NCBI GenBank assembly: GCA_910588895.1
Contig: CAJUSS010000008.1
Span: 18,113-49,341 of the forward strand
Length of the DNA: 31,229 bases
Reading direction: 5' to 3'
DNA from: an uncultured Lachnospiraceae bacterium
Lineage (GTDB): Bacteria > Bacillota > Clostridia > Lachnospirales > Lachnospiraceae
Part shown: positions 1 through 7,858 of the stretch, piece by piece
Layout of the letters: each line of letters begins with the position of its first letter
Position numbering within the stretch: position 1 is the stretch's first letter
Made by a program: the position numbers and the translations under genes
The notes under the pieces: model-generated
The model's database searches: none
Told to the model about the DNA's origin: nothing
What the model saw: the letters and a program-made list of their open reading frames with translations, nothing else

Positions 1-1
1 G

Positions 2-690
2 CCGATCCTCTGGCATATCATGAAAGGATATTCCCATTATCAGTGTGATGAGTTTATCATCTGCGCGGGTTATAAACAATATCTCATAAAAGAGTGGTTT
101 GCAGATTACCATCTCTATGCCAGCGATGTCACATTTGATCTAACGAAAGAAAATAAGGTCATCACGCACCGGAGCTCTTTAGAGCCGTGGAGAGTGACGA
201 TCGTGGATACGGGACTGGATACGATGACCGGGGGACGTGTAAAACGGATACGGAGATTTGTGGGAGATGAGCCTTTTTTCTGACGTATGGAGATGCCGTA
301 TCCGATGTGGATATCGATCGTTTACTGGATTTCCATCGGGCGCATGGCAGATGTGTGACGATCACAGCCGTCAGTCTGGCGCAGCAAAAGGGCGTGCTGG
401 ATGTGGATGAGGATGATACGATCTTAGGATTCCGTGAAAAGCAGGAAGCAGATAATGCGATCATAAACGGAGGGTTCATGGTCTGTGAGCCGCAGATCTT
501 TGACTATCTGGAAGATGATCGAACGATCCTAGAACAAGAGCCTATGCGGCAGTTGGCGGCGCATGGAGAGTTAAAGAGCTATTATCACAGCGGTTTCTGG
601 CAATGTATGGATACAAAGCGGGAAAAGGATCTGTTAGAAAGGCTATGGGCGTCAGGGAAAGCGCCGTGGAAGGTGTGGAAGGATCGATGA
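2..690 (+). pseudogene. rfbF: Glucose-1-phosphate cytidylyltransferase, 5'-truncated by window and frameshifted
   Basis: RfbF makes CDP-glucose from CTP and glucose-1-phosphate, the first step towards CDP-linked dideoxy sugars of surface polysaccharide. The reading frame is already open at base 2 and encodes the family sequence PILWHIMKGYSHY, so the true start lies upstream of the window. The frame runs to a TGA at 281-283. The rest of the protein (VDIDRLLDFHRAHGR onward, ending ASGKAPWKVWKDR) continues in another frame to 688-690. The break sits in a run of six T (274-279). A seventh T would restore EPFFLTYGDAVSDVDI, which matches the family. This is therefore one gene with a one-base deletion: a real null allele, a slippage-type on/off state, or a sequencing error. 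Its stop overlaps the rfbG start (ATGA). Family assignment is confident; the cause of the shift is not known. Confidence 0.88.
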
Positions 691-1751
691 GCTTTGATAG
701 AGGATTTTATAAAGGAAAAAGGGTGCTCGTGACAGGGCATACTGGATTTAAAGGCGCTTGGCTATGTAGGATCTTGATCGATGCCGGAGCGGTGGTGACC
801 GGATATGCGCTTTCTCCGCCCACAAAGCCTGCACTGTTCGATCTTGCGGATATAAAAGGCAAGATGACAGATGTGACGGGCGATATCCGGGATCTTGAAA
901 AGCTTCGTTTTGTGTTTGAGGCCGCACAGCCGGAGATCGTGCTGCATCTGGCGGCACAGCCGATCGTTAGAGCGAGCTATAAGGATCCGCATCATACATA
1001 CGAAACGAATGTCATGGGAACGGTAGATCTGATGGAATGTGTGCGTCAGTCTTCCAGTGTAAGGAGCGTCCTGAACGTGACGACAGATAAGGTTTATCAG
1101 AATAAGGAATGGTGCTGGGGATACAGGGAGGATGACCCCCTGAATGGGTTTGATCCTTATTCCAACAGCAAAAGCTGTTCGGAGCTAGTGACCGATAGCT
1201 ATAGAAATAGTTTTTTTTCTGACGGGCGTGTTGCTATATCTACAGTAAGAGCTGGAAATGTGATCGGAGGCGGGGACTTTGCCAGAGACAGGATCATCCC
1301 GGATTGTGTGCGGGCGGTGATGGCAAAGGAAGCGATCGGTGTCAGAAACCCAAGATCCATACGTCCCTATCAGCATGTACTGGAGCCGTTGGCCGTCTAT
1401 TTGATGATAGCAAAAAAACAGTATCAAGATATCCGTTATTCCGGATGTTATAATGTAGGGCCAGATGATCGGGACTATCTGACAACGGGGGAGTTGGTCA
1501 GACTTTTTTGCAGGTACTGGGGAGCTGGCGCAGAGCAGGTGGACCGCTCGGAAAAGGATGCGCCCCATGAAGCTGGTGTGTTAAAGCTCGATAACAGTAA
1601 ATTAAAGTCTACGTTCGGATGGCGGCCGCGCTGGGATGTAGAAAAAAGTGTTGAAATGACGTGCCGTTTTATGAAGCTTTGGTCAAGAGATGGGGATATC
1701 CCAAGGGAAATGGATATGGAAATAGAGGAGTTCACGAAAGGGAATGGATAG
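687..1751 (+). CDS. rfbG: CDP-glucose 4,6-dehydratase
   Basis: This extended short-chain dehydrogenase converts CDP-D-glucose to CDP-4-keto-6-deoxyglucose in the cytoplasm, the step after RfbF. The protein has 354 residues, normal for RfbG. The N-terminal NAD-binding motif is TGHTGFKGAWL, followed by LHLAAQP, TTDKVY and the catalytic YSNSK. A longer frame is open from 603, but the start at 687 is preferred: it overlaps the rfbF stop as ATGA, has GGAAGGA just upstream, and gives the usual N-terminus (MSFDRGFYKGKRVLVTG). The tight coupling to rfbF and the following sugar-nucleotide genes indicates one operon. If rfbF is really broken, this enzyme would lack substrate unless another CDP-glucose source exists. 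Confidence 0.93.
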   Translation: MSFDRGFYKGKRVLVTGHTGFKGAWLCRILIDAGAVVTGYALSPPTKPALFDLADIKGKMTDVTGDIRDLEKLRFVFEAAQPEIVLHLAAQPIVRASYKDPHHTYETNVMGTVDLMECVRQSSSVRSVLNVTTDKVYQNKEWCWGYREDDPLNGFDPYSNSKSCSELVTDSYRNSFFSDGRVAISTVRAGNVIGGGDFARDRIIPDCVRAVMAKEAIGVRNPRSIRPYQHVLEPLAVYLMIAKKQYQDIRYSGCYNVGPDDRDYLTTGELVRLFCRYWGAGAEQVDRSEKDAPHEAGVLKLDNSKLKSTFGWRPRWDVEKSVEMTCRFMKLWSRDGDIPREMDMEIEEFTKGNG

Positions 1752-1754
1752 TTT

Positions 1755-2681
1755 ATGCGCAAAACAGTAGTGATAACCGGCGCCAACGGCTTTATAGGGA
1801 GCAATCTCACAAGATATATGGCGACCAAGGGCTATACGGTATACGCTGTTATCCTGCCAGATAGTCCGACCAGAAAACGGATAGAAGAGCTGCCCTTTGT
1901 CCATATCATCGAAGGGGACCTAAAAGAGTATGATCGGCTTGCAGAACGGATCCCAAAGGGCTCAGAGGCACTGCTCCATTTTGCGTGGTCTGGAGTCGCG
2001 CCAGAATGCAGGGCCTCGCTGGAGTACCAAAGGGTCAATCTGGATCTGGCGCTCGATGCGGTAAGATTAGCCGCCGCGGTCAAAACAAAACGGTTTATAT
2101 TTCCGGGATCGACAATGGAATATGCAGACTGTGGAGAAAAGATCGGAAGGTCGGCATTCCCGTCTCCTCATAATGCCTATGGGGCGACGAAGATCGCGGC
2201 CCGCTATTTTTGCGAGACACTTTGCAAGCAATTGGATGTCCCTTACATATATGTAGTGATCGCAGGGATATACGCTGCCGACCGTACGGATAATAATGTG
2301 ATCTGTTATACGATAACAAAGCTGCTGAACAGAGAAAAACCATCTTTGACGAAATTGGAACAATTGTGGGATTATGTATATATCGATGATGTGGTAGATG
2401 CGCTTTACCTGGTAGTCGATAAAGGAAGAGGAGGCGCGTTCTACACGATCGGCCATGGGGACAATTGGGCATTATCCAATTACATTTATATGATCCGTGA
2501 TATCATCGATCCCGAGCTTCCCTTGGGGATAGGGGACATTGGATATGGCAGTGAGAAGATCCCTACATCTTGTGTGGATCTGCAGGAATTGTATGCAGAC
2601 ACAGGATTTGTCCCTAAAGTGCCTTTTGAGACAGGCATTAAAAAGGTCATTGAAACGATGAGAGAAAAGGTCGGAGGATGA
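1755..2681 (+). CDS. NAD-dependent epimerase/dehydratase (sugar-nucleotide SDR)
   Basis: A 308-residue extended SDR with a glycine-rich Rossmann motif (GANGFIG, residues 9-15), a serine-containing segment (FPGSTMEY) and the catalytic pair Y142/K146 in YGATK. It lies 3 bp after rfbG and 4 bp before glf, so it is translated in the same operon. In CDP-dideoxyhexose clusters an SDR at this place reduces or epimerises the 4-keto intermediate (abequose-, paratose- or tyvelose-type enzymes). That role is plausible here but is inferred from context only. No rfbH (3-dehydratase) is visible in the window; it could lie elsewhere, or the product could be a plain 6-deoxyhexose. Exact substrate unassigned. 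Confidence 0.85.
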   Translation: MRKTVVITGANGFIGSNLTRYMATKGYTVYAVILPDSPTRKRIEELPFVHIIEGDLKEYDRLAERIPKGSEALLHFAWSGVAPECRASLEYQRVNLDLALDAVRLAAAVKTKRFIFPGSTMEYADCGEKIGRSAFPSPHNAYGATKIAARYFCETLCKQLDVPYIYVVIAGIYAADRTDNNVICYTITKLLNREKPSLTKLEQLWDYVYIDDVVDALYLVVDKGRGGAFYTIGHGDNWALSNYIYMIRDIIDPELPLGIGDIGYGSEKIPTSCVDLQELYADTGFVPKVPFETGIKKVIETMREKVGG

Positions 2682-2685
2682 TAGC

Positions 2686-3825
2686 GTGAGATGTATCATT
2701 GCAGGCAGTGGGATATCAGGGGCAGTTTTGGCGAGAGAGCTTGCCGAAAAAGGAAATAAGGTGGTCGTCTATGAACGAAGAGACCACATAGGCGGCAATC
2801 TATATGACTATGTGGATGAGCATGGTTATCTGGTCCATAAGTATGGGCCGCATATCTTCCATACTGACGACGAAGGAGTCTATCAGTATGTGACAAGATA
2901 TACGAAATGGTCCCCATTTAAGCTGGAATGTGGGGCTGTGTGGGATGGACGATATACCGTCACGCCCTTTAACTTTCATACGATCGATACATTTTTTGAA
3001 GAAGAACGTGCAGAAAGGATAAAAAAGAAGATAAAGGAACGATTGCCAGGCCGCGAGACAGCGACCGTAGTAGAATTGCTGGAACATCCTGACGATGATA
3101 TAAGGGGATTTGCAAGCTATCTATTTGAAAAAGATTATGCGCCCTATACAGCAAAACAATGGGGGATCTCACCTCATGAGATATCCCCGGATGTCCTAAA
3201 ACGCGTGCCGATCCGATTATCTTATGCTACAGGGTATTTTAATGATAAGTATGAGATGATGCCAGCCTATTCATATACAAGGCTGATACAAAATATTTTG
3301 GATCATCGGGATATCGTTGTAGAGACAGGGATCGATGTACTGGACCATGTTCGGATCTGGGGGACCGAGATATACTGGGATGGCGTGAAGTTTGAGGGGC
3401 TGTTTGTGTATACAGGAGCTTTAGATGAGCTGTTTGCCCATCAATATGGAGAACTTCCTTATCGCTCATTGCGATTTGAATGGAGATACTCGGACATGGA
3501 CAGCTACCAAGAAGCTCCCGTGGTCGCTTATCCGCAAGAAAAAGGATTTACAAGGATCACGGAATATAAGAAGCTTTCCTTACAAAAGGGTACAGGGACA
3601 AGCTATGCGGTGGAATACCCTTATGCCTATAAGGAAAGCGAGAAGATGGAGCCATATTATCCTGTACCGACAGCAAAAAGCCAAGAACAGTATGCAAGAT
3701 ATAAAGATCTGGCGGATCAGATACCGCAGTTGGTCGTCTGCGGCAGGTTGGCAGAGTTTAAGTACTATGATATGGATCAGGCGATAAAAAATGCCTTGAA
3801 GGTCGCAGATGATCCAAGCAACTGA
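2686..3825 (+). CDS. glf: UDP-galactopyranose mutase
   Basis: This flavoenzyme interconverts UDP-galactopyranose and UDP-galactofuranose, supplying Galf for surface glycans. It has 379 residues, typical of bacterial Glf. The FAD-binding start is MRCIIAGSGISGAVLARELA, followed by an ERRDHIGGNLYD segment, the family region KYGPHIFHTDDE, and the C-terminal VCGRLAEFKYYDMDQAI flavin-contacting motif. The start is GTG at 2686, placed by a GGAGG at 2673-2677 inside the end of the preceding gene. It is the last gene of the polysaccharide operon in this window. Roughly 150 bp without a coding sequence follow before glnS, and the base composition becomes more GC-rich there. Confidence 0.95.
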   Translation: MRCIIAGSGISGAVLARELAEKGNKVVVYERRDHIGGNLYDYVDEHGYLVHKYGPHIFHTDDEGVYQYVTRYTKWSPFKLECGAVWDGRYTVTPFNFHTIDTFFEEERAERIKKKIKERLPGRETATVVELLEHPDDDIRGFASYLFEKDYAPYTAKQWGISPHEISPDVLKRVPIRLSYATGYFNDKYEMMPAYSYTRLIQNILDHRDIVVETGIDVLDHVRIWGTEIYWDGVKFEGLFVYTGALDELFAHQYGELPYRSLRFEWRYSDMDSYQEAPVVAYPQEKGFTRITEYKKLSLQKGTGTSYAVEYPYAYKESEKMEPYYPVPTAKSQEQYARYKDLADQIPQLVVCGRLAEFKYYDMDQAIKNALKVADDPSN

Positions 3826-3973
3826 AAACATCAAATCCCCTCTTTCCTCATCTGGATAAGTATGGTATGATAGATTACATTATGAAAATGCCGGGCCCAG
3901 GATAAGATCCAAGGATGATCTGGCAGAGGTGTTGCGGCTGCAAAGACTACTTTAGACAGATGGAGGGAGAACT

Positions 3974-5641
3974 ATGGAGGAGAAGAATCTGACCTCAAAG
4001 AATTTTATAGAGATGGAGATCGAGAAGGACTTGGCGGAGGGGGTGTATACCCATGTGCAGACCCGTTTCCCGCCGGAGCCCAACGGCTATCTCCACATCG
4101 GACATGCCAAGTCGATCCTTTTAAACTACGGGCTGGCAAAGAAGTACGGCGGGAAGTTCAATATGCGTTTTGACGACACCAACCCTACCAAGGAGAAGAC
4201 GGAGTTTGTCCAGTCGATCTTGGAGGATGTGAAGTGGCTGGGAGCGGATTTTGAAGACAGGCTTTTCTTTGCGTCCGATTATTTTGACCAGATGTATGCG
4301 TGCGCCGTGTTCCTGATCAAGAAGGGAAAGGCCTTTGTCTGCGACTTATCGGCAGAGGAGATCCGGGAGTACCGGGGGGATTTCACCACGCCGGGCAGGG
4401 AAAGCCCCTACAGGGACCGTTCCGTGGAGGAGAACCTAAAGCTCTTTGAGGAGATGAAGGAGGGCAAGTACCGGGATGGGGAGAAGGTGCTCCGGGCCAA
4501 GATCGATATGGCCTCCCCCAATATCAATATGCGGGATCCGGTGATCTACCGGGTGGCCCGGATGAGCCATCATAATACGGGAGATAAGTGGTGCATCTAC
4601 CCCATGTATGACTTCGCCCATCCGATCGAGGATGCCATCGAGCACATCACCCACTCGATCTGTACCCTGGAGTTTGAGGACCACCGCCCCCTATATGACT
4701 GGGTGGTCCGGGAGTGTGAGTTTGAGGAGCCGCCCCGCCAGATCGAGTTTGCCAAGCTGTACCTGACCAATGTGGTCACCGGGAAGCGCTATATCAAGAA
4801 GTTGGTGGAGGATAAGATCGTGGACGGCTGGGACGATCCCCGGCTGGTATCCATCGCCGCCCTGCGCCGCAGAGGCTATACGCCGGAGTCGATCCGCATG
4901 TTCGTGGACCTGGTGGGCGTGTCCAAGGCCAACAGCTCCGTGGACTATGCTATGCTGGAGTACTGTATCCGGGAGGATCTAAAGCTTAAAAAGCCCCGCA
5001 TGATGGCGGTCTTAGATCCGGTGAAGCTGGTGATCGACAACTATCCGGAGGATCAGATGGAGGAGCTTGAGGTCCCCAACAACCTGGAAAATGAAGCCCT
5101 GGGGAGCCGCAAGGTCCCCTTTGGGCGAGAGCTCTATATCGAGCGGGAAGATTTCATGGAAGAGCCGCCGAAGAAATATTTCCGTCTGTACCCCGGCAAT
5201 GAGGTCCGTTTGTTCGGCGCCTATTTTGTCACCTGCACAGGCTTTGAGAAGGATGAGGACGGAAAGGTGACGGTGGTCCACTGCACCTACGATCCAAAGA
5301 CGAAGAGCGGTTCCGGCTTTAACGGGCGGAAGGTAAAGGGGACGATCCACTGGGTGGCGGTAAAGACGGCCAGAGAGGTGGAGTGCCGCCTGTATGAGAA
5401 CATCGTGGACGAGGAGAAGGGCAAGCTGAACGAGGACGGGACCCTGAACTTAAATCCCAACTCGCTAACAGTCCTTCCGACATGCTTTGTAGAGCCGGCG
5501 CTCTTTGAGGCGAAGCCCTATGACAGCTTCCAGTTCATGCGGGACGGCTATTTCTGCGTGGACTGTAAGGACAGCACAGAGGAGAAGCCGGTGTTCAACC
5601 GGATCGTCTCCCTGAAAAGCTCCTTCAAGCTGCCCAGATAA
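3974..5641 (+). CDS. glnS: Glutaminyl-tRNA synthetase
   Basis: Charges tRNA-Gln with glutamine (class I synthetase). It has 555 residues, as expected. The N-terminal catalytic core carries the RFPPEPNGYLHIGHAKS signature with HIGH, then the family blocks FDDTNP, SSDYFDQ-like ASDYFDQ, SPYRDRSVEEN and WCIYPMYDFAHPIEDA. The C-terminal anticodon-binding half is complete. At the place of the second class I signature (VMSKR in E. coli GlnRS) this protein has VVTGKRYIKKLV, so only the terminal Lys-Arg is kept. RBS is GGAGGGAGAA before the ATG. A possible promoter -10 (TATGAT, 3866-3871) lies about 100 bp upstream with a poor -35. A direct GlnRS suggests that tRNA-Gln need not depend only on the transamidation route; gatCAB is not visible here. 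Confidence 0.97.
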   Translation: MEEKNLTSKNFIEMEIEKDLAEGVYTHVQTRFPPEPNGYLHIGHAKSILLNYGLAKKYGGKFNMRFDDTNPTKEKTEFVQSILEDVKWLGADFEDRLFFASDYFDQMYACAVFLIKKGKAFVCDLSAEEIREYRGDFTTPGRESPYRDRSVEENLKLFEEMKEGKYRDGEKVLRAKIDMASPNINMRDPVIYRVARMSHHNTGDKWCIYPMYDFAHPIEDAIEHITHSICTLEFEDHRPLYDWVVRECEFEEPPRQIEFAKLYLTNVVTGKRYIKKLVEDKIVDGWDDPRLVSIAALRRRGYTPESIRMFVDLVGVSKANSSVDYAMLEYCIREDLKLKKPRMMAVLDPVKLVIDNYPEDQMEELEVPNNLENEALGSRKVPFGRELYIEREDFMEEPPKKYFRLYPGNEVRLFGAYFVTCTGFEKDEDGKVTVVHCTYDPKTKSGSGFNGRKVKGTIHWVAVKTAREVECRLYENIVDEEKGKLNEDGTLNLNPNSLTVLPTCFVEPALFEAKPYDSFQFMRDGYFCVDCKDSTEEKPVFNRIVSLKSSFKLPR

Positions 5642-5732
5642 GGACGGAAGGCGACAATGGATCCGATCTTGCCACAGAGCAGATGCAGGAGCGGTCGTTC
5701 AGAGCTCCTGAAGGGGGGCGAGCGAGGATCGG

Positions 5733-5781
5733 AAAGCCGGTACGGAAGAAACGCCGAGGGCGTGCCGTACCGGCTTTTTTG
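5733..5781 (+). terminator. Rho-independent terminator after glnS
   Basis: A 13-bp arm (5733-5745, AAAGCCGGTACGG) pairs with CCGTACCGGCTTT at 5765-5777, followed by a T run. A small inner CGCC/GGCG hairpin fills the loop. It separates glnS from the following regulator gene. A second, weaker stem (CAGGAGC 5686-5692 with GCTCCTG 5704-5710) lies just before it. Confidence 0.88.
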
Positions 5782-5877
5782 TTGCATTAGGTAAGTGCGT
5801 CTTTATGGAAGCAAAAACGCTTCGGGATAAAAAGTCCGCAAGACAGGCGCATGGAGGCTTAGAGAGGGGGAGATTGG

Positions 5878-7362
5878 ATGGAGTTGATGATACCCTTAGA
5901 CAGCCAGGGGACGACCCCCATGTATGAGCAGATCTACTGCTATATAAAAGAGGAGATCCGTCTGGGGGATCTGAAGGCAGGCAGCCGCCTCCCGTCCACC
6001 CGGGTCCTGGCCGACCATCTGAAGGTGAGCCGCAGCACCACCCAGATGGCCTATGAGCAGCTCCTGTCCGAGGGATATATCCATTCGGAGCCCTGCAAGG
6101 GCTATTTCGCGGCGGCCATCGAGGAGCTGGTGGAGGCGGGAGAGCAGCCGGGCCCCCAGTTTGCGGAGCCCTTCGTCCCGCGGGAGGAGAAAGGGAGCGA
6201 GAGCTTTGCGGTGGACTTTTCCCCGCGGGGGATCGATCTGGACAGCTTTCCCTTTAACACTTGGAGGAAGATCAGCCGAGCGATCCTGGTGGACGATAAT
6301 AAAGCCCTTTTTTTAAACGGAGATCCCCAAGGGGAATATGCGCTGCGTAAGGCCATCCGCAGCTACCTCCACTCGGCCCGCGGGGTCCGGTGCAGCGCAG
6401 ATCAGATCGTTGTAGGGGCGGGGAACGAATATCTGCTGATGCTCCTCTCCCTGCTCTTAGGGCCGGACCGGTGGGTGGCCATGGAGAACCCTACCTATAA
6501 GCAGGCCTACCGGGTCTTTATCAGCCAGGGATATCGGGTGGTCCCCATCGAGATGGATCCCTATGGGATGGATATCCGGATGCTGAGAAAGGAGGGGGCG
6601 GGGGATCCTGAGGATCCAGGTGCAGAGAACGGGCAGAGGAGCGGAGCAGAGCTGCCGAAAGCTGCGCCTTCTATCGCCTATGTGATGCCCTCTCATCAAT
6701 ACCCCATGGGGATCGTGATGCCCATAAAACGCAGGCAGGAGCTTTTGGCCTGGGCCTACGAGGAGGAGGACCGCTATCTGATCGAGGATGATTACGACAG
6801 TGAGTTCCGCTATAAAGGAAAGCCGATCCCGGCCCTCCAGGGGATGGACCGGGGGGAACGGGTGATCTATATCGGCACATTTTCCCGCTCCATCGCTCCG
6901 GCGATCCGTGTGGGCTTTCTCGTGCTGCCGCCAAAGCTTTTGGAACTATACAAAAAAAAGGCAGGCTTCTTTTCCTCCACTGTATCCAGGATCGATCAGA
7001 ACATTTTGTACCAGTTCTTGACCGAGGGGCATTATGAGCGGCATTTAAACCGGATGCGGTCTGTCTACAAGGGAAAGCATGACTGCCTGCTGGGGGAGCT
7101 GAAGGCCTTTGAGGGAAAGTTTTGGATAAGGGGGGAGAATGCGGGGATCCATGTGCTGCTGACCCATAAGGAAGGGGTAAAGGAGGTGGAGCTGGAGCAG
7201 AGCGCCGCCCGGGCCGACGTGAAAGTATATGGCCTTTCCCGGTACTTTATCCACCCGGAGTATGAGCGTTATCCGGATACGGTCCTGCTAGGCTATGCGA
7301 ACCTGACGGAAGAAAAGATCCGGGAGGGGTGCGCACGCCTGAAAGCGGCGTGGGGGCTGTAG
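5878..7362 (+). CDS. MocR/PdxR-family regulator: GntR-type HTH fused to aminotransferase fold, PLP lysine replaced by Arg
   Basis: A 494-residue protein with an N-terminal GntR winged helix (about residues 12-75, including GSRLPSTRVLADHLKVSRST) and a class I aminotransferase-like domain (about 125-490). MocR proteins normally bind PLP through a lysine in a GTFSK motif and sense PLP or amino compounds while binding DNA. Here the motif reads YIGTFSRSIAPAIRVGF: the Schiff-base lysine is Arg337 (codon CGC at 6886-6888). The flanking motif DDYDSEFRY and the phosphate-side arginine are kept. The protein could bind PLP non-covalently or another ligand (inference). ATG at 5878 follows AGAGGGGGAG. The next gene encodes a PLP enzyme under its own promoter and T-box; control of that gene by this protein is possible but not shown. 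Confidence 0.92.
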   Translation: MELMIPLDSQGTTPMYEQIYCYIKEEIRLGDLKAGSRLPSTRVLADHLKVSRSTTQMAYEQLLSEGYIHSEPCKGYFAAAIEELVEAGEQPGPQFAEPFVPREEKGSESFAVDFSPRGIDLDSFPFNTWRKISRAILVDDNKALFLNGDPQGEYALRKAIRSYLHSARGVRCSADQIVVGAGNEYLLMLLSLLLGPDRWVAMENPTYKQAYRVFISQGYRVVPIEMDPYGMDIRMLRKEGAGDPEDPGAENGQRSGAELPKAAPSIAYVMPSHQYPMGIVMPIKRRQELLAWAYEEEDRYLIEDDYDSEFRYKGKPIPALQGMDRGERVIYIGTFSRSIAPAIRVGFLVLPPKLLELYKKKAGFFSSTVSRIDQNILYQFLTEGHYERHLNRMRSVYKGKHDCLLGELKAFEGKFWIRGENAGIHVLLTHKEGVKEVELEQSAARADVKVYGLSRYFIHPEYERYPDTVLLGYANLTEEKIREGCARLKAAWGL

Positions 7363-7456
7363 CTCTGGCAGTCTGATCACTGGCCGGATGCAGTCTGGTG
7401 TTCGGATATCACTTATATCTGGACTCACGATCCGCTCCGGAAGGGTCAAAAAACAC

Positions 7457-7485
7457 TTGACATTTCCTCCGATCTGGTATATCCT
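7457..7485 (+). promoter_or_regulatory. Sigma-70-type promoter for the T-box/trpB transcript
   Basis: A perfect -35 TTGACA (7457-7462), a 17-bp spacer and a -10 TATCCT (7480-7485). Transcription would begin near 7492, a few bases before the T-box stem I sequences start. Confidence 0.7.
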
Positions 7486-7509
7486 AGCAACAAGTTGATC
7501 TGGTAAAAC

Positions 7510-7761
7510 CATTGACCGGGACGAGTACCTGTTTGGAATACGCCCAGAGAGCCGCGGATGGTGGGAACGCGGCGGTAGGAAGAGCAGGGAATGGACCCGT
7601 GAGGGCGAGCTGAAACAGTAGGAGTAGGTGAGACGTGTCTGCACGTTACAGCAGGAAGTGTATGTTTGTACACGGAAAGAGTGCATCCGCAAGGATGAAG
7701 CTAGGTGGCACCGCAGGAGTCTCAACCCCTGTCCTAATGATCGTTAGGACAGGGGTTTTTT
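7510..7761 (+). promoter_or_regulatory. T-box riboswitch, tryptophan specifier (TGG), upstream of trpB
   Basis: The leader shows the T-box landmarks in order: GGGACGAGTA at the stem I base (7518-7527), the apical AGAGAGCCG...GGTGGGAAC...CGGC block (about 7547-7573), a specifier segment GAATGGA with TGG at 7592-7594, the T-box core AGGTGGCACCGCAG (7703-7716) and an intrinsic terminator (7725-7761). Uncharged tRNA-Trp would pair its anticodon with TGG and its NCCA end with the antiterminator bulge, allowing read-through into trpB when tryptophan is short. The specifier is read from position and the GAA-NNN-A context; it agrees independently with the downstream gene. Confidence 0.93.
7725..7761 (+). 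terminator. Regulated terminator of the trp T-box
   Basis: A perfect 13-bp stem (ACCCCTGTCCTAA, 7725-7737, with its complement 7744-7756), a 6-nt loop and a T run. It lies directly after the T-box antiterminator sequence, so it is the off-state terminator of the riboswitch. Confidence 0.92.
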
Positions 7762-7858
7762 GTCTTCCTGTCTGCCGCCGTTCTGCCGGAACCCGCTGTG
7801 CATGTTTTTCGATCGACTGGAAAATATAAGAGGAAAAGAGAAAGGAAGGAAAAGGACC

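Noticed and set aside
603..686. Upstream extension of rfbG to 603
   Set aside because: It overlaps the conserved end of rfbF and lacks a ribosome site; the ATGA overlap at 687 and the conserved N-terminus fix the start.
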